A stretch of DNA of 64,000 bases from JAAXVQ01 sp964604705 (GCA_964604705.1 CAZSAP010000001.1:248001-312000); one strand, 5' to 3'. Shown: positions 35,845-45,236, counted from the stretch's first letter. Made by a program: numbers and translations. The notes: generated by a model not told the origin, from the sequence alone.

Positions 35845-36441
35845 TTAAAAACGAAAAACCCCATCATTCCAGATTTCATTGAGTGATTTGCGCGATGAAG
35901 GCATTTCTTTTTCCCGTAATGCATTTGGCAATTCTACCGTCCCCCCCCTATACCCCAATGCTACCACAGCATGAATACCCCAATTTTCCGGAATTGAATA
36001 CACCTCACGAAAATGGGTTTGTGAAAAACCGCCCATAGCGTGAGCCGTCAAACCACGTCGATGTGCCTCCAATGCTAAAAACCCCCACGCCGTTCCTGCA
36101 TCAAAGGCATTCCAACGATTAAGGCGTCCATCAAGATGAAATTCAGGTGCCGAAATCACCCCTATTAGAACAGGTGCTTTATTAGCCCAGGCCAGATTTG
36201 AATCATTTAAACAGCTTTGCATGACCTTCAAATCGGTCTCGGTGCGTGCCACAATAAAACGCCAAGGTTGTTCATTAAAACAAGAAGGTGCCCAACGAGC
36301 AGCTTCTAACACGCCCAACAAATCATTTTCAGGGATGGCTTTGACTAAATAGCTTCGTGAGGACCAACGAGTAAGTATCAACGGATTAATCCCATGCAAA
36401 TCAGGCCTACTGTCGTTTTCTATAGACTCATTTGAATTCAT
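35845..36441 (-). CDS. Nitroreductase-family flavoprotein
   Basis: A 198-residue FMN-dependent oxidoreductase. Seen: the N-terminal TRWSSRSYLVKAIPENDL, the FMN-contact EAARWAPSCFNEQPWRFIVA, the central WGFLALEAHRRGLTAHAMGGF and the C-terminal VVALGYRGG. The class reduces nitro compounds, quinones or enones with NAD(P)H; the substrate cannot be told. Start at 36441, with GGAGGTGGCGC just before ATG; the longer frame adds eight residues. The coding strand has a run of eight G at 35948-35941, within YRGGTVELP, which is prone to slippage. Confidence 0.85.
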   Translation of the reverse strand: MNSNESIENDSRPDLHGINPLILTRWSSRSYLVKAIPENDLLGVLEAARWAPSCFNEQPWRFIVARTETDLKVMQSCLNDSNLAWANKAPVLIGVISAPEFHLDGRLNRWNAFDAGTAWGFLALEAHRRGLTAHAMGGFSQTHFREVYSIPENWGIHAVVALGYRGGTVELPNALREKEMPSSRKSLNEIWNDGVFRF

Positions 36442-36461
36442 GCGCCACCTCCAAACTATTT

Positions 36462-36845
36462 TCAAGGTAGATTATTCGTCACTTTTCGATCAACCTTGGG
36501 ATTCACGATCATAGGTACAGTTATGGTCCAAATAATCAAAACTGTCGATCCTATCCAAGATTGATAAAGCCCCCAGAACTGAAACGGTCCACCTAAGGAA
36601 TAAACCCATACCACAAAGGAAATCGTTGTAACAATCAGTTGGGACAAACGTTTCACATTTTGAATTCTATTCAAATACAAAGGAGTCAAAATCATTAAGA
36701 TTATTGAAATAACTGTCGTTCCCCATTTGGCTTGCGCCGACGGAATAATACCTTGAAGCACCATGTATGCGCCAACAATTTCGCTCGGAATCAATTTCAA
36801 GAGTCGATCCTGATAATTTTGAACATCCTTGATTTCGCGAGCCAT
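36462..36845 (-). CDS. Small membrane protein, unknown function
   Basis: A 127-residue protein with a polar N-terminus (REIKDVQNYQDRLLKLIPSE) and about four hydrophobic helices: VGAYMVLQGIIPS, TTVISIILMILTPLYL, LIVTTISFVVWVYSL and VLIIWTITVPMIV. I recognise no family with confidence. GGGAGT lies ten bases before ATG. It is 20 bases upstream of the nitroreductase start on the same strand, so the two are probably co-transcribed. Confidence 0.6.
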   Translation of the reverse strand: MAREIKDVQNYQDRLLKLIPSEIVGAYMVLQGIIPSAQAKWGTTVISIILMILTPLYLNRIQNVKRLSQLIVTTISFVVWVYSLGGPFQFWGLYQSWIGSTVLIIWTITVPMIVNPKVDRKVTNNLP

Positions 36846-37013
36846 GATGTGTACTCCCTTAAGTATTATTTAATATGTTATTTCATGATATCCCTGCGCC
36901 TTGAAAAAATAAAGCTAAAAACTTTATGAAATCAAGGCAGAACCTAGCCACAAAAAAGAACTTTTGTTATACTCGTAGTAAATATAAGAATACAGCTATT
37001 CAGAAAGGATAAT

Positions 37014-39404
37014 ATGTCCGGCAACCAAAAACAACGAGCGATCCCAACTCAACGAAATTCCGGATTCAGTTTCCAGGCATTATTTTCCATCGCCGTTATT
37101 TTAATTTTCATCGGCCTTATTCCACTTATGTTTTTTGGTGGAACATTTTTCACAACGTTCTGTCTCAGTGTCGGTGGTGTCCTCTTATTATGGCTTACGC
37201 TAGCGCCTCGTCCACTACTTTCCCCACCCAAGTTTCCAGTTATACTTGGAAGCTCCATCATAATTTTGTTGTGTATTGTTTTTTATGCTCCCACCCCAAT
37301 TCCTCGGATGTTTAGCCTCTCATCCATTGCATGGTTGCATATGTTGTTAATATGCAGCATACTATTCAGCTACTGGTTCATTGAAAACAAGCGGTTGTTT
37401 TATATGGGTGTATGTTCCGCAATTTTTCTAACCGGGTATCTTTTCGTTTCACGCGTTCCCCTTTTTTTGCATTTAGGATTAGTTACCTTGCTCGTTACAC
37501 TCGTTACAGTCTTGTGGCTTTTATATTTCAAATCAAAAGTCAAACTCTTATCCATACAACATTTTTATCTGATTACATTAACCTTCGCATTTATTTTTTT
37601 AATCTTGTTACAAAGCGCCTGGCTTTGTGATGATGCATTTATAACCTTTCGAACCATCGAAAACTTCTTACATGGTTACGGCCTTCGTTGGAACATTGCC
37701 GAGCGTGTTCAAACCTACACCCATCCTTTGTATATGTTATGTCTATCTATCATTGTATTTCTCACCCACGAATATTATTATACAACGCTGTTATTAAATA
37801 TCATCTTAGCTTGTATGGCAATATTTCTTATGATCCGCTACATTTCCCCAACGCCACTCGGAGCGATTTTGGCAATAATCACGCTTAGCTTTTCAAAAGC
37901 GTTTATCGATTACAGCACTTCCGGACTTGAAAACTCTTTGACTTTTTTATTTATTGCAGCCTTCGTAAGCTTCACTAAGACATCTTTTTCATCCGACAAA
38001 AAAAAGCATCTTATGTTAGGTCTAATGGCTGGGCTGTGCACATTTAACCGACTTGATACACTTTTATTTTTCATTCCAACTTTGGGTTGGTTCCTATGGA
38101 AAACCTCACCACACTCCCGTTTAAAAACAGCATACTATCTCTCGTTAGGATTTATCCCCCTACTGGCATGGGAAGCCTTTTCCATCCTATATTATGGTTT
38201 CCCATTTCCCAACACCGCTTACGCAAAATTATACCTACCCTTCTCTTCATTCTCCCAAATTTTTAATCAAGGCTTTGATTACTACCTGAACTCTCTAATA
38301 CTCGATCCAATTTCATTAATTATGATCAGTTTGGCAATCGGTTCAACTTTTCTCTCACCCGCAGGATCAAACAACTTACCGCTAGCTTTCGGATTATTTT
38401 TTTATTTAGCCTACACGCTAAAAATTGGCGGCGATTTCATGAGCGGACGTTTTTTAGCAGCTCCTTTTTTCCTTAGCACACTCATCTTTTTCAGTACCTT
38501 TCAGCCCCAAAAAAAACACGGCATCATTATTTTTTTCTTCATTCTAACCTTAAGTACAATCACTCCCTTTAATCCATGGCACACTGATAAAAATTATAGT
38601 GGCGTAGTTTCAAGTCACTTCATTACCGACGAACGACAATTTTATTATCAATCCACCGGACTTCTACGCGCCAAACCAGATCAAACACTCAACGGAGATG
38701 ATAACCACCAAACCACTCGCAGAAAAAATGCAGCTGAATTCTCTAAAAAAACGCGTCGCACTACTGTCCATATTGCCATGGGAGTACTTGGTTTTTATGC
38801 CGGACCTAACGTTTACATTGTTGACGAAGTTGCATTGTGTGATCCACTTTTAGCTCGAATCCCTTCCTGGTGCAAAGAATTCTGTCCCGGTCATATGATC
38901 AGAAAAATTCCAAACGGTTATCTACGCTCAATCAACACTGATTCCAATCAACTTACCAACCCACATTTGCATCAAATCTATGACGCCTTACGTCTTGTAA
39001 CGCGCGCGCCACTCTTTTCCGTCGAACGCTTCCAAGCAATCCTCAAACTGAATTTAGGAACTTACAATTCTAGCCAACATTTAGGTTTCTTTCATTCACC
39101 ACGACCTCATAAGCCGCTTCCTTTTGATCTAGGCAACGACCCCTATTCTAATCTTATTCGCCAAGCACAGACCTATATTGATGATTGCGATTATTTAAAA
39201 CTGGAAGATTGCCTATTAGAAGCACAAACACTGGACCCCAAACGTCCTGAAGCCAGAATATATTTAGGTATTTTATATGAATACCTCGGAGAACTTGATA
39301 TGGCAGCCAAGCAATTTCAATATTTTGTCAATCGCCAAGATATCACTTGGAATCATTTCTATCCTGAATTGCTACGCGACATTGCAAAAGAAGCTCAACC
39401 ATAG
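37014..39404 (+). CDS. Large GT-C-like membrane glycosyltransferase with a C-terminal TPR
   Basis: A 796-residue protein with about 14 hydrophobic segments up to residue about 520. The loop at about residues 203-245 reads WLCDDAFITFRTIENFLHGYG then LRWNIAERVQTYTHPLYML; the Asp-Asp pair and the N-x-x-E-R-V-Q-x-Y-T-x-P-L block are typical of AftB-like and other GT-C transferases that use polyprenyl-phosphate sugars. A soluble domain follows, and the last 60 residues form a TPR-like pair (LDPKRPEARIYLGILYEYLG, then AAKQFQYFVN). The protein probably adds sugars to an envelope glycan. AAAGGATAAT precedes ATG. A decayed copy of its C-terminus lies 1.1 kb downstream (40484-40690). Confidence 0.75.
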   Translation: MSGNQKQRAIPTQRNSGFSFQALFSIAVILIFIGLIPLMFFGGTFFTTFCLSVGGVLLLWLTLAPRPLLSPPKFPVILGSSIIILLCIVFYAPTPIPRMFSLSSIAWLHMLLICSILFSYWFIENKRLFYMGVCSAIFLTGYLFVSRVPLFLHLGLVTLLVTLVTVLWLLYFKSKVKLLSIQHFYLITLTFAFIFLILLQSAWLCDDAFITFRTIENFLHGYGLRWNIAERVQTYTHPLYMLCLSIIVFLTHEYYYTTLLLNIILACMAIFLMIRYISPTPLGAILAIITLSFSKAFIDYSTSGLENSLTFLFIAAFVSFTKTSFSSDKKKHLMLGLMAGLCTFNRLDTLLFFIPTLGWFLWKTSPHSRLKTAYYLSLGFIPLLAWEAFSILYYGFPFPNTAYAKLYLPFSSFSQIFNQGFDYYLNSLILDPISLIMISLAIGSTFLSPAGSNNLPLAFGLFFYLAYTLKIGGDFMSGRFLAAPFFLSTLIFFSTFQPQKKHGIIIFFFILTLSTITPFNPWHTDKNYSGVVSSHFITDERQFYYQSTGLLRAKPDQTLNGDDNHQTTRRKNAAEFSKKTRRTTVHIAMGVLGFYAGPNVYIVDEVALCDPLLARIPSWCKEFCPGHMIRKIPNGYLRSINTDSNQLTNPHLHQIYDALRLVTRAPLFSVERFQAILKLNLGTYNSSQHLGFFHSPRPHKPLPFDLGNDPYSNLIRQAQTYIDDCDYLKLEDCLLEAQTLDPKRPEARIYLGILYEYLGELDMAAKQFQYFVNRQDITWNHFYPELLRDIAKEAQP

Positions 39405-39457
39405 AGCACTTCAACTTAGAAGTCATTTCCATCGTTTCTAGAGCCTTGAACGCTCAC

Positions 39458-40420
39458 CTCGTTGCGCAAAAGGATTAGGCTCCAGGGCGTCCGCCTTACG
39501 AAGATCTTACTCCCGGACGCTTGCACAAAAACTACAAAACTACTTCCTCACCTGATTTGTTTGGTTCCTTGCTTTTACATCGCCACATTTTTTATACATA
39601 TTCTTTATATTCGTCCCTGCGTTCAGTCCTTAAATCAGACGGATCTCATTTCCGTGATTTTCTCGCCATTCGTCTTTGCCTTCACGGCGCTTCCACCCAT
39701 TCCGTGGCTCAAGAATTCAATTCAGCGCTAGGCACCTACCTTTCTCATTCCACTATTTCCAATCTGTCCAACACCTTGTAACTAAACCTACGCGATTGGG
39801 AGTAACGACTTAGCCCAAGCGGCATCTGCTATTTCTTCCAAGATTCCCTTTATGTTCCAGTTCGCACGCTTGGGTTCACTTCCAAATAGGTTTTATTGAC
39901 TGCTCTCGGTATCGATGAAAACAGCAACGCAATATCCTAAGGTTTATGCTTGGCAACCGGGAAAGCCTTAACTACCAAAACTCTTTTTAGGTTTCGAAGC
40001 TATAGTTACTTCTTGCTTATCTTGTCTTCATCAATTCTGCTTGGTTTAAAATTACAGAACCTTAGCTTGCGAATGCCCTTTCCGAACCGTAAAACCTTTA
40101 TGATTGATTTTCATGTTTTTTGCGGTGTTATATTGCAAACAGCCTGCCTAGCTCTTGATCGCATCGAAGCTTATTGGGGCAAAGCCTATCCCAAAACAAC
40201 CTCTCTTACACTCGACAAATTTAGTATTACATTCGATTCTTCTCTGAACCCAAAAAACATTAGATACACTTACGTCCCAACAATATTCTCAAACAACTCA
40301 ATCAAAAGTTGCGCCATCGTTTGCGTTTAGCAGGTGCGATGCATCCTGAACCAGAAGTACTCAACCTTACTTGAGCGGCTTCTGATGCCCCTCAAAAAAA
40401 TATGGTCCAAACGTAAACTT
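39458..40420 (+). pseudogene. Decayed IS256/Mutator-family transposase
   Basis: One reading frame can be followed from 39458 to about 40420 through six stop codons (39476, 39779, 39803, 39887, 39938 and 40328). The translated text matches the Mutator family order: LAIRLCLHGASTHSVAQEF then LSHSTISNLSNTL (compare the usual L-x-x-x-G-x-ST...S-x-ST-V/I-S), then W-x-x-R-L, FQDSLYVPVRTLG around the first catalytic Asp, and VLLTALGIDENSNAIS, which corresponds to the VLxxIGVDEDG segment. The rest is too degraded to align. No terminal inverted repeats or target duplication could be recognised. The element is inactive and old. Confidence 0.75.
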
Positions 40421-40483
40421 TGCGGAAATCACACTCTTAAAAAGCCGATTAGCTCAAAATGCCCTACGCGAATTTTCGTCTCA

Positions 40484-40690
40484 AATATTGACATGGTCTA
40501 TCTGCAATTAGATGTTATTTTATTAAACACCAAACAAATCGATCCTAAACGTCCTGAAGCAAAACTGTGTTTAGGCATTTCATTAGAGTATTTAAGTGAA
40601 TTATCTGCCGCTGCTGAATAGTATAACTATTGTTCGGACTATGTCGACCGTTATTGGCACCATTATTTCACAGAACTCAGGAAGAAATAA
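40484..40690 (+). pseudogene. Decayed copy of the C-terminus of the 796-residue glycosyltransferase-like gene
   Basis: The frame reads IDPKRPEAKLCLGISLEYL then SELSAAAE, a stop at 40619, and on to HHYFTELRKK before a final stop at 40688. This parallels LDPKRPEARIYLGILYEYL, GELDMAAKQFQYF and WNHFYPELL at the end of the intact gene (37014-39404). DNA identity persists in part (for example the ten-base block around CCTAAACGTCCTGAAGC). The copy is a remnant of a tandem paralogue, apparently broken by the transposase now lying between them. Confidence 0.72.
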
Positions 40691-40724
40691 GAAATAAGCC
40701 CAGGCTAACTTACGCTAACATCTC

Positions 40725-40767
40725 AAAAAAAGGGCGAGGAATAACTTTATATTCCTCGCCCTTTTTT
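40725..40767. terminator. Strong bidirectional terminator
   Basis: A 12-bp perfect GC-rich stem (40732-40743 with 40750-40761) with a 6-base loop, flanked by an A-run on the left and a T-run on the right. It terminates the minus-strand gene that ends at 40771 and anything read through the pseudogenes from the left. Confidence 0.88.
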
Positions 40768-40770
40768 CAT

Positions 40771-41421
40771 TTATTTTTTACTCAGTCGTTGATCCAGTAA
40801 ATAAAAGAATGAACGGACCAGCTTTTGTGCTCTATCTTGAGCATCGGGCAACGGATTGATTTGATAATCTATAGGTAACCCCTCTAACGGAGTAATATAA
40901 ATACCACCGCGCATGTCTACAATCGCCCCCTTCGGAGCTTTCACTTTCATTTCCACACTTGAACTTTCACCGTTTACATTGTCACGTTCGTCTTCTCTGT
41001 CCAAATCACGAATCCGATAAACCGGCGAAGCTTTCGCCAATACCCGAGTACGACCATCTACATTTTTAAGGCGTACTTCAAGTAAAAAACGATAGTCCTC
41101 ATCAACCAAATCCACTTCCTGTGTACCCACAATGCTTTCCGGAAGTATTGTATCTTTAATCGTTTCACCCTCTTGCAAATGCTTGGTTTTACGATATTCA
41201 GCAAGTGCCATAAAGAGATCTTCCGTCATAACTTCCCTAACTAACGCAAGTGTTTCTGTTTCCGAAACATCCACCACACGTGAGGTTTGTGCTTCACGTA
41301 ACACTTGATCCGAACTTACGTTTTTATCTTTCACCCATTTATAGATATGAGGTTTAGCCCATCCTAACCCAGACCAAGAAAACACCAACATTAAAGTCAT
41401 AAACAAAATTAAACGTTTCAT
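40771..41421 (-). CDS. Unknown exported protein
   Basis: A 216-residue protein with a clear signal peptide (MKRLILFMTLMLVFSWSG, cleavage after GWA at about residue 20). The mature part is soluble and charged, with alternating strand-like segments (EDYRFLLEVRLKNVDGRTRV) and a C-terminal helix. No lipobox and no family that I recognise. The start at 41421 has GGAGG nine bases before ATG; the longer frame adds 11 residues that would bury the signal peptide. It lies 48 bases downstream of purC on the same strand, but its product resembles the envelope proteins upstream of purC. Confidence 0.6.
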   Translation of the reverse strand: MKRLILFMTLMLVFSWSGLGWAKPHIYKWVKDKNVSSDQVLREAQTSRVVDVSETETLALVREVMTEDLFMALAEYRKTKHLQEGETIKDTILPESIVGTQEVDLVDEDYRFLLEVRLKNVDGRTRVLAKASPVYRIRDLDREDERDNVNGESSSVEMKVKAPKGAIVDMRGGIYITPLEGLPIDYQINPLPDAQDRAQKLVRSFFYLLDQRLSKK

Positions 41422-41469
41422 GTGTGTATTACCTCCCAGGCAATTTGACCACACTTGCTTAAAATAGTT

Positions 41470-42348
41470 TTACTTGGTTGCGGTAATTATTTTCAATGCT
41501 TCTTCATACTTCGCAGCGGTGTTTTTCACGATATCGGTTGGCAATTCCGGCCCCGGCGTTGTCATATTCCACCCCGAATGCAATAACCAATCTCGGACAT
41601 ATTGTTTATCAAAGGAAGGTTGCCCTTTCCCCGGTTGATATTCAGCCATCGGCCAAAAACGTGATGAATCCGGGGTCAGAACCTCATCAATGAGTATCAA
41701 TTCGCCATCGAGCATACCGAATTCAAACTTTGTATCCGCAATAATAATTCCCCGTGTGCGGGCATAGGCTGCAGCTTCACTATAAATCCGCAAGCTCAAT
41801 TGTTTGACTTTTTCCGCAATGCCTGGCGCCATCAGTTTCGCCGCCTGTTCAAAAGTAATATTTTCATCATGCACACCAACCTCGGCTTTGGTGGAAGGGG
41901 TGAAAATCGGTTCTGGAAGAATATCCGACTCATGTAAGCCCGTCGGCAATGTGACACCACAGACCGTACCTGTCTTCTGATATTCTTTCCATCCCGAACC
42001 AGACAAATACCCACGGACAATAGCTTCGATCGGCAAGGGTTGGGCTTTCCTCACTCGTTGCGCACGTTCTTCGAGTTCTGCAACCAGCGCTTCATCTTTT
42101 ACGGCATCGGCAATCGTACGCGGCGAAAGATGATTGGGGATCAAATCCTTAAATTTGGCAAACCAAAAACGCGAAAGCTGTGTTAAAACCCTGCCTTTTC
42201 CTGGAATGGGTGTGGGTAATATCACATCAAATGCCGATATACGATCCGAGGCAACCATTAATAGATCGTCGCCAAGATCATATATATCTCTAACCTTACC
42301 TTGTTTAACCAAACGTACACCAGGGATATTTATTAATTGCTGCGACAC
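41470..42348 (-). CDS. purC: SAICAR synthetase (purine biosynthesis)
   Basis: A 292-residue enzyme that ligates aspartate to CAIR in step eight of IMP synthesis. It shows VKQGKVRDIYDLGDDLLMVASDR-type N-terminal sequence (GKVRD), SAFDVILPTPIPGKG, VRGYLSGSGWKEYQ, ADTKFEFG and IDEVLTPDSSRFW, all canonical. The size is that of the longer (about 300-residue) class. The start is GTG at 42348, with GGAGT seven bases upstream; the upstream ATG frame adds 11 residues. No other pur genes are in the window. It is embedded among envelope genes, so its promoter may be shared or lie in the 74-base gap upstream. Confidence 0.95.
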   Translation of the reverse strand: MSQQLINIPGVRLVKQGKVRDIYDLGDDLLMVASDRISAFDVILPTPIPGKGRVLTQLSRFWFAKFKDLIPNHLSPRTIADAVKDEALVAELEERAQRVRKAQPLPIEAIVRGYLSGSGWKEYQKTGTVCGVTLPTGLHESDILPEPIFTPSTKAEVGVHDENITFEQAAKLMAPGIAEKVKQLSLRIYSEAAAYARTRGIIIADTKFEFGMLDGELILIDEVLTPDSSRFWPMAEYQPGKGQPSFDKQYVRDWLLHSGWNMTTPGPELPTDIVKNTAAKYEEALKIITATK

Positions 42349-42422
42349 GATTCCACTCCTTATAAATAGTAACAAACGCACCAGTTTACCAGGGTTTTGT
42401 CTTTATCCAAACTTTTTTCGCT

Positions 42423-43784
42423 TCATCTTGGAACATATATAGGCAAAACCTTCTTTTCACCTTTTTTCAATTCAACCGTCACAGTCTCATTCGGCCGAGC
42501 TTCTCCATGAAGACCTGTGATTTGAACCGTCAACTCATGGCGGCCAGGCGTCAGTGGCATGCGCATAATCCAAAAACGATTTGGGAGTGTGCGCCACGAA
42601 CGGGTATCAGCCTGTTCACTCACAACCGAATACACATTGGTGGCCAATGCAACCAACAAGGCCGCCCCTTCTCCTTGTGAACGAGCCGCACGACGCGCTT
42701 GGACTGCCGCGATGTACTTAGCCACAGCCCGCGCAATCGCTTTGGCAGTAATTCCACCAATACGTTGATTTAAATTTTGAATAGCAATTTCCTGAAACGG
42801 TTGAACAACAACACCTTCACTGATGTCACCATTTTTATTCTGACACCGTACGTTTCCAATAGCCGGATGATGGGCACGAATAACCGGGAACGCCACTTTC
42901 AAAATATAGGGATGATCATTTTCATCCAGTACCGGTGCTTCGGAGAAACGAGTTTGCTTGGCAGGCATAATTCCATCATAGACTACCAACAACACTTCCG
43001 TACGTTTTTCCGACTTGCTTCCTGGTACCTCGACCCCTTCGCCAAATAATTCACGCCAATGCTGGTATTCTTCATCAAACCGCAGCCATTGAGAAAGTCG
43101 CAACAGGTCATTCTTTAGGCACATGGGAATTTCGATCCCAAAATGTTGCTTATACCATTCATAGGCATGATAGGCGTATTTATAATCTAAATATGCATCA
43201 TTGTACTCACCAGCCGACTCATATGAAAAGCCCGATAAATACCGTGCAAAAGCATCTTCCTTATAAATTGTTTCTTTCCCATACTTATCCGAAAGTGCTA
43301 AGAGGTGATTATTTACTTTTCGGGCCTCAACTTGCGCCCCGGTCAAATCTCCAAGATACAGGTAATTTAAAGTTTTCAAAATATTAACCGCTACCTGTTC
43401 AAAGTCTTCACCTGAATACGCCATGGTCATATCATTAACCAAGAAAGACGCAACACCTTCTGAAACACTCTTGGTATACAATTCATCCATTAAAAATTCG
43501 GCTTGTTCCAAGGTACTGTTGCTTTCCTTATATAAGCCAACGCGTTGCTCCAGTCCGCCCCTATCCATGAAATAGAGGAGTGAATTAGCTCCTGCGTATT
43601 GGCCTTGTTCTTTATCAATGAGTTCAACCGCGCCTTTATAATCTTGCAGTGCCAGACGTTGAGTAACTTGGTCCTGAATCCTAGTGCTTGCGCATCCTGT
43701 TACAAACAGCAGCAAACACAGACCCAGACACACTTGTCTGAACGCAAGAGTCTTTGTATGTATTCCCGAACTATGGTCTCGCAC
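42423..43784 (-). CDS. COG3014-like lipoprotein with TPR-type repeats
   Basis: A 453-residue lipoprotein: signal peptide and lipobox FVTGC (Cys31). Residues about 35-250 are helical repeats typical of TPR (DYKGAVELIDKEQGQYAGAN, GLYKESNSTLEQAEFLM, AGEYNDAYLDYKYAYHAY). The C-terminal part has a strand-rich fold ending in the pattern LTPGRHELTVQITG. It matches the uncharacterised COG3014 group as I recall it, which is often encoded next to LpoB-like proteins. The start is GTG at 43784 and overlaps the lpoB-like gene by 14 bases; its ribosome binding site is weak, so coupled translation is likely. Confidence 0.75.
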   Translation of the reverse strand: MRDHSSGIHTKTLAFRQVCLGLCLLLFVTGCASTRIQDQVTQRLALQDYKGAVELIDKEQGQYAGANSLLYFMDRGGLEQRVGLYKESNSTLEQAEFLMDELYTKSVSEGVASFLVNDMTMAYSGEDFEQVAVNILKTLNYLYLGDLTGAQVEARKVNNHLLALSDKYGKETIYKEDAFARYLSGFSYESAGEYNDAYLDYKYAYHAYEWYKQHFGIEIPMCLKNDLLRLSQWLRFDEEYQHWRELFGEGVEVPGSKSEKRTEVLLVVYDGIMPAKQTRFSEAPVLDENDHPYILKVAFPVIRAHHPAIGNVRCQNKNGDISEGVVVQPFQEIAIQNLNQRIGGITAKAIARAVAKYIAAVQARRAARSQGEGAALLVALATNVYSVVSEQADTRSWRTLPNRFWIMRMPLTPGRHELTVQITGLHGEARPNETVTVELKKGEKKVLPIYVPR

Positions 43785-44370
43785 CGGATCGGCTGATTAG
43801 CTTCTTGATTTTTTTATTGCCAAACCACACTTTAACGTTTCGCTGCATATCCACCAACTCCATGTCTACTGCATAATAAAAGGTTGCCTTGCCCGCGGCA
43901 GCATCAGTGATTTTTGAAATCGTACCTTGGAGCATATAATCCGCGCCAGATTCTTTGTACATTTGCTTGCGACTATCTTCAGCCGCATTGGTTTGTTGAT
44001 CTTCACGCTCTGCGCGCACTTCATCACGCTCGCCTTTGCCCGCCACAAAATCAACACTGCCAGAATTGGTCAGCTCGCGTTCGATATCTTTTTGAAACGT
44101 ATCAATTCCAATATGTTCATCGGTTTTATTCTTTATAGTTCCGACGATCACTGTAGGATTTTTTCCTTTTTCTTTCATGAATTTCGCCAGCCATGGACGA
44201 GCCAAAACTTCTTTCACCATTTCCTCTGAAACCAATTGTGAATCCGTATCATTCCAACGGCCGGACAAATCAATAACTTCATCAGTGCTGATACGTTTTA
44301 CAGTACGTGCACATCCAAACAAAGTAACTGCCATCATTGCTACCAACGCCATGCTTAACCATTTTTTCAT
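43771..44370 (-). CDS. LpoB-like lipoprotein (penicillin-binding protein activator family)
   Basis: A 199-residue lipoprotein with lipobox TLFGC (Cys20 of MKKWLSMALVAMMAVTLFGC). The body matches the LpoB family (COG3417): DLSGRWNDTDSQLVSEEMV, PTVIVGTIKNKTDEHIG, then SGADYMLQGTISKITDAA and a C-terminal strand VKVWFGNKKIKK. LpoB of E. coli spans the periplasm to stimulate PBP1b; relatives outside enterobacteria are not proven to act on PBPs. GGAGGGGTGAAC precedes ATG at 44370; the longer frame lacks a better site. It is the middle gene of a barrel/LpoB/COG3014 trio. Confidence 0.85.
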   Translation of the reverse strand: MKKWLSMALVAMMAVTLFGCARTVKRISTDEVIDLSGRWNDTDSQLVSEEMVKEVLARPWLAKFMKEKGKNPTVIVGTIKNKTDEHIGIDTFQKDIERELTNSGSVDFVAGKGERDEVRAEREDQQTNAAEDSRKQMYKESGADYMLQGTISKITDAAAGKATFYYAVDMELVDMQRNVKVWFGNKKIKKLISRSGARP

Positions 44371-44387
44371 GTTCACCCCTCCGTTGA

Positions 44388-44927
44388 TTAGAAATTCCAA
44401 TGAATTCCAAATTGCGGCATCACGCCGCCTTGACTTAACGTTGTATCACTATCAATGTATTGGTAAGAAAACGGTTCCGCACTCTTCGAAACACCTTGAA
44501 CGCCGGACACACCCAAGGACAGGCCCAAACCCGAATCGAAGAAATAAGCCAAACCTGCCGTAGCATGTAAAGCAAAGAGGGTTTCTTTCGGTTGCGATAC
44601 ATAGTAGACGCCACCTGCAGAAATAAACGGTGAAAAACGTCCCGTCATAAAATAATATTTAACGGCCATATCCAACGAGGTGCCGCCCACAAAATTACCC
44701 ACACCCGCTCCCAAGGCGACATGGGGTGATACGTATTTATCGAACTGAACTCCACAAATCAATGGTCCACCCAGTTGCACCCAAATATCCATATCTTTCA
44801 CTTTGAGATTTTCGGTATTCTCCACAATCATGGCGTCAACTTTCTCTGTTACCCGTGCTTGTGCTTGGACGGCCCACCCAACGACTAAAAGCCCCACCAA
44901 CAAACCTACCCACCCACTCTTCTGCAT
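44388..44927 (-). CDS. Outer-membrane beta-barrel-like protein
   Basis: A 179-residue exported protein: signal peptide MQKSGWVGLLVGLLVVGWAV with cleavage near AQA. The remainder alternates short amphipathic strands with glycines (FDKYVSPHVALGAGVGNFVG, RFSPFISAGGVYYV, GLGLSLGVSGVQG) and ends in Asn-Phe, as many outer-membrane barrels end in Phe. It could be a small 8-strand barrel. ATG 44927 has AAGGAG eight bases upstream; the longer frame adds 14 residues before the signal peptide. First gene of the presumed trio with the two lipoproteins. Confidence 0.7.
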   Translation of the reverse strand: MQKSGWVGLLVGLLVVGWAVQAQARVTEKVDAMIVENTENLKVKDMDIWVQLGGPLICGVQFDKYVSPHVALGAGVGNFVGGTSLDMAVKYYFMTGRFSPFISAGGVYYVSQPKETLFALHATAGLAYFFDSGLGLSLGVSGVQGVSKSAEPFSYQYIDSDTTLSQGGVMPQFGIHWNF

Positions 44928-45158
44928 AGTCCTTGCTCCTTTCATACCTGAAATGCGTGCATAAGCCAAAGATCGATTTTAGAACCAGAATACAAATTTT
45001 AGTTCAAATTCAAATACAAAAAGGAATCTGGATTCTGGTCTTAACTTACAACACGCCCACTCTTCGAACTTGTCACTCCGAATCATATTTTCAACTCTTC
45101 TTCTATATATCAGGCATACGATACTAGCAAGACTTTTTAACGACTTTTTAATTAAATT

Positions 45159-45189
45159 TTGTTAGGTTCGTTTCATTTTTAGGTATAAT
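45159..45189 (+). promoter_or_regulatory. Probable promoter of the aminopropyltransferase gene
   Basis: A perfect TATAAT (45184-45189) is preceded by TTGTTA (45159-45164) with a longer than usual spacer of 19 bases. Confidence 0.4.
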
Positions 45190-45236
45190 ATCGTCTTTCC
45201 GCTCCCGGAGAATATTTCTGCCACAGGAGAACGAAC

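Noticed and set aside
39462..39731. 89-codon frame at the start of the pseudogene region
   Set aside because: A neighbouring frame (39458 onward) carries the transposase similarity; this one has no recognisable content.
40334..40621. 95-codon frame as an intact small gene
   Set aside because: Its end is the decayed copy of the glycosyltransferase-like C-terminus and its start continues the transposase frame; similarity runs past its stop codon.
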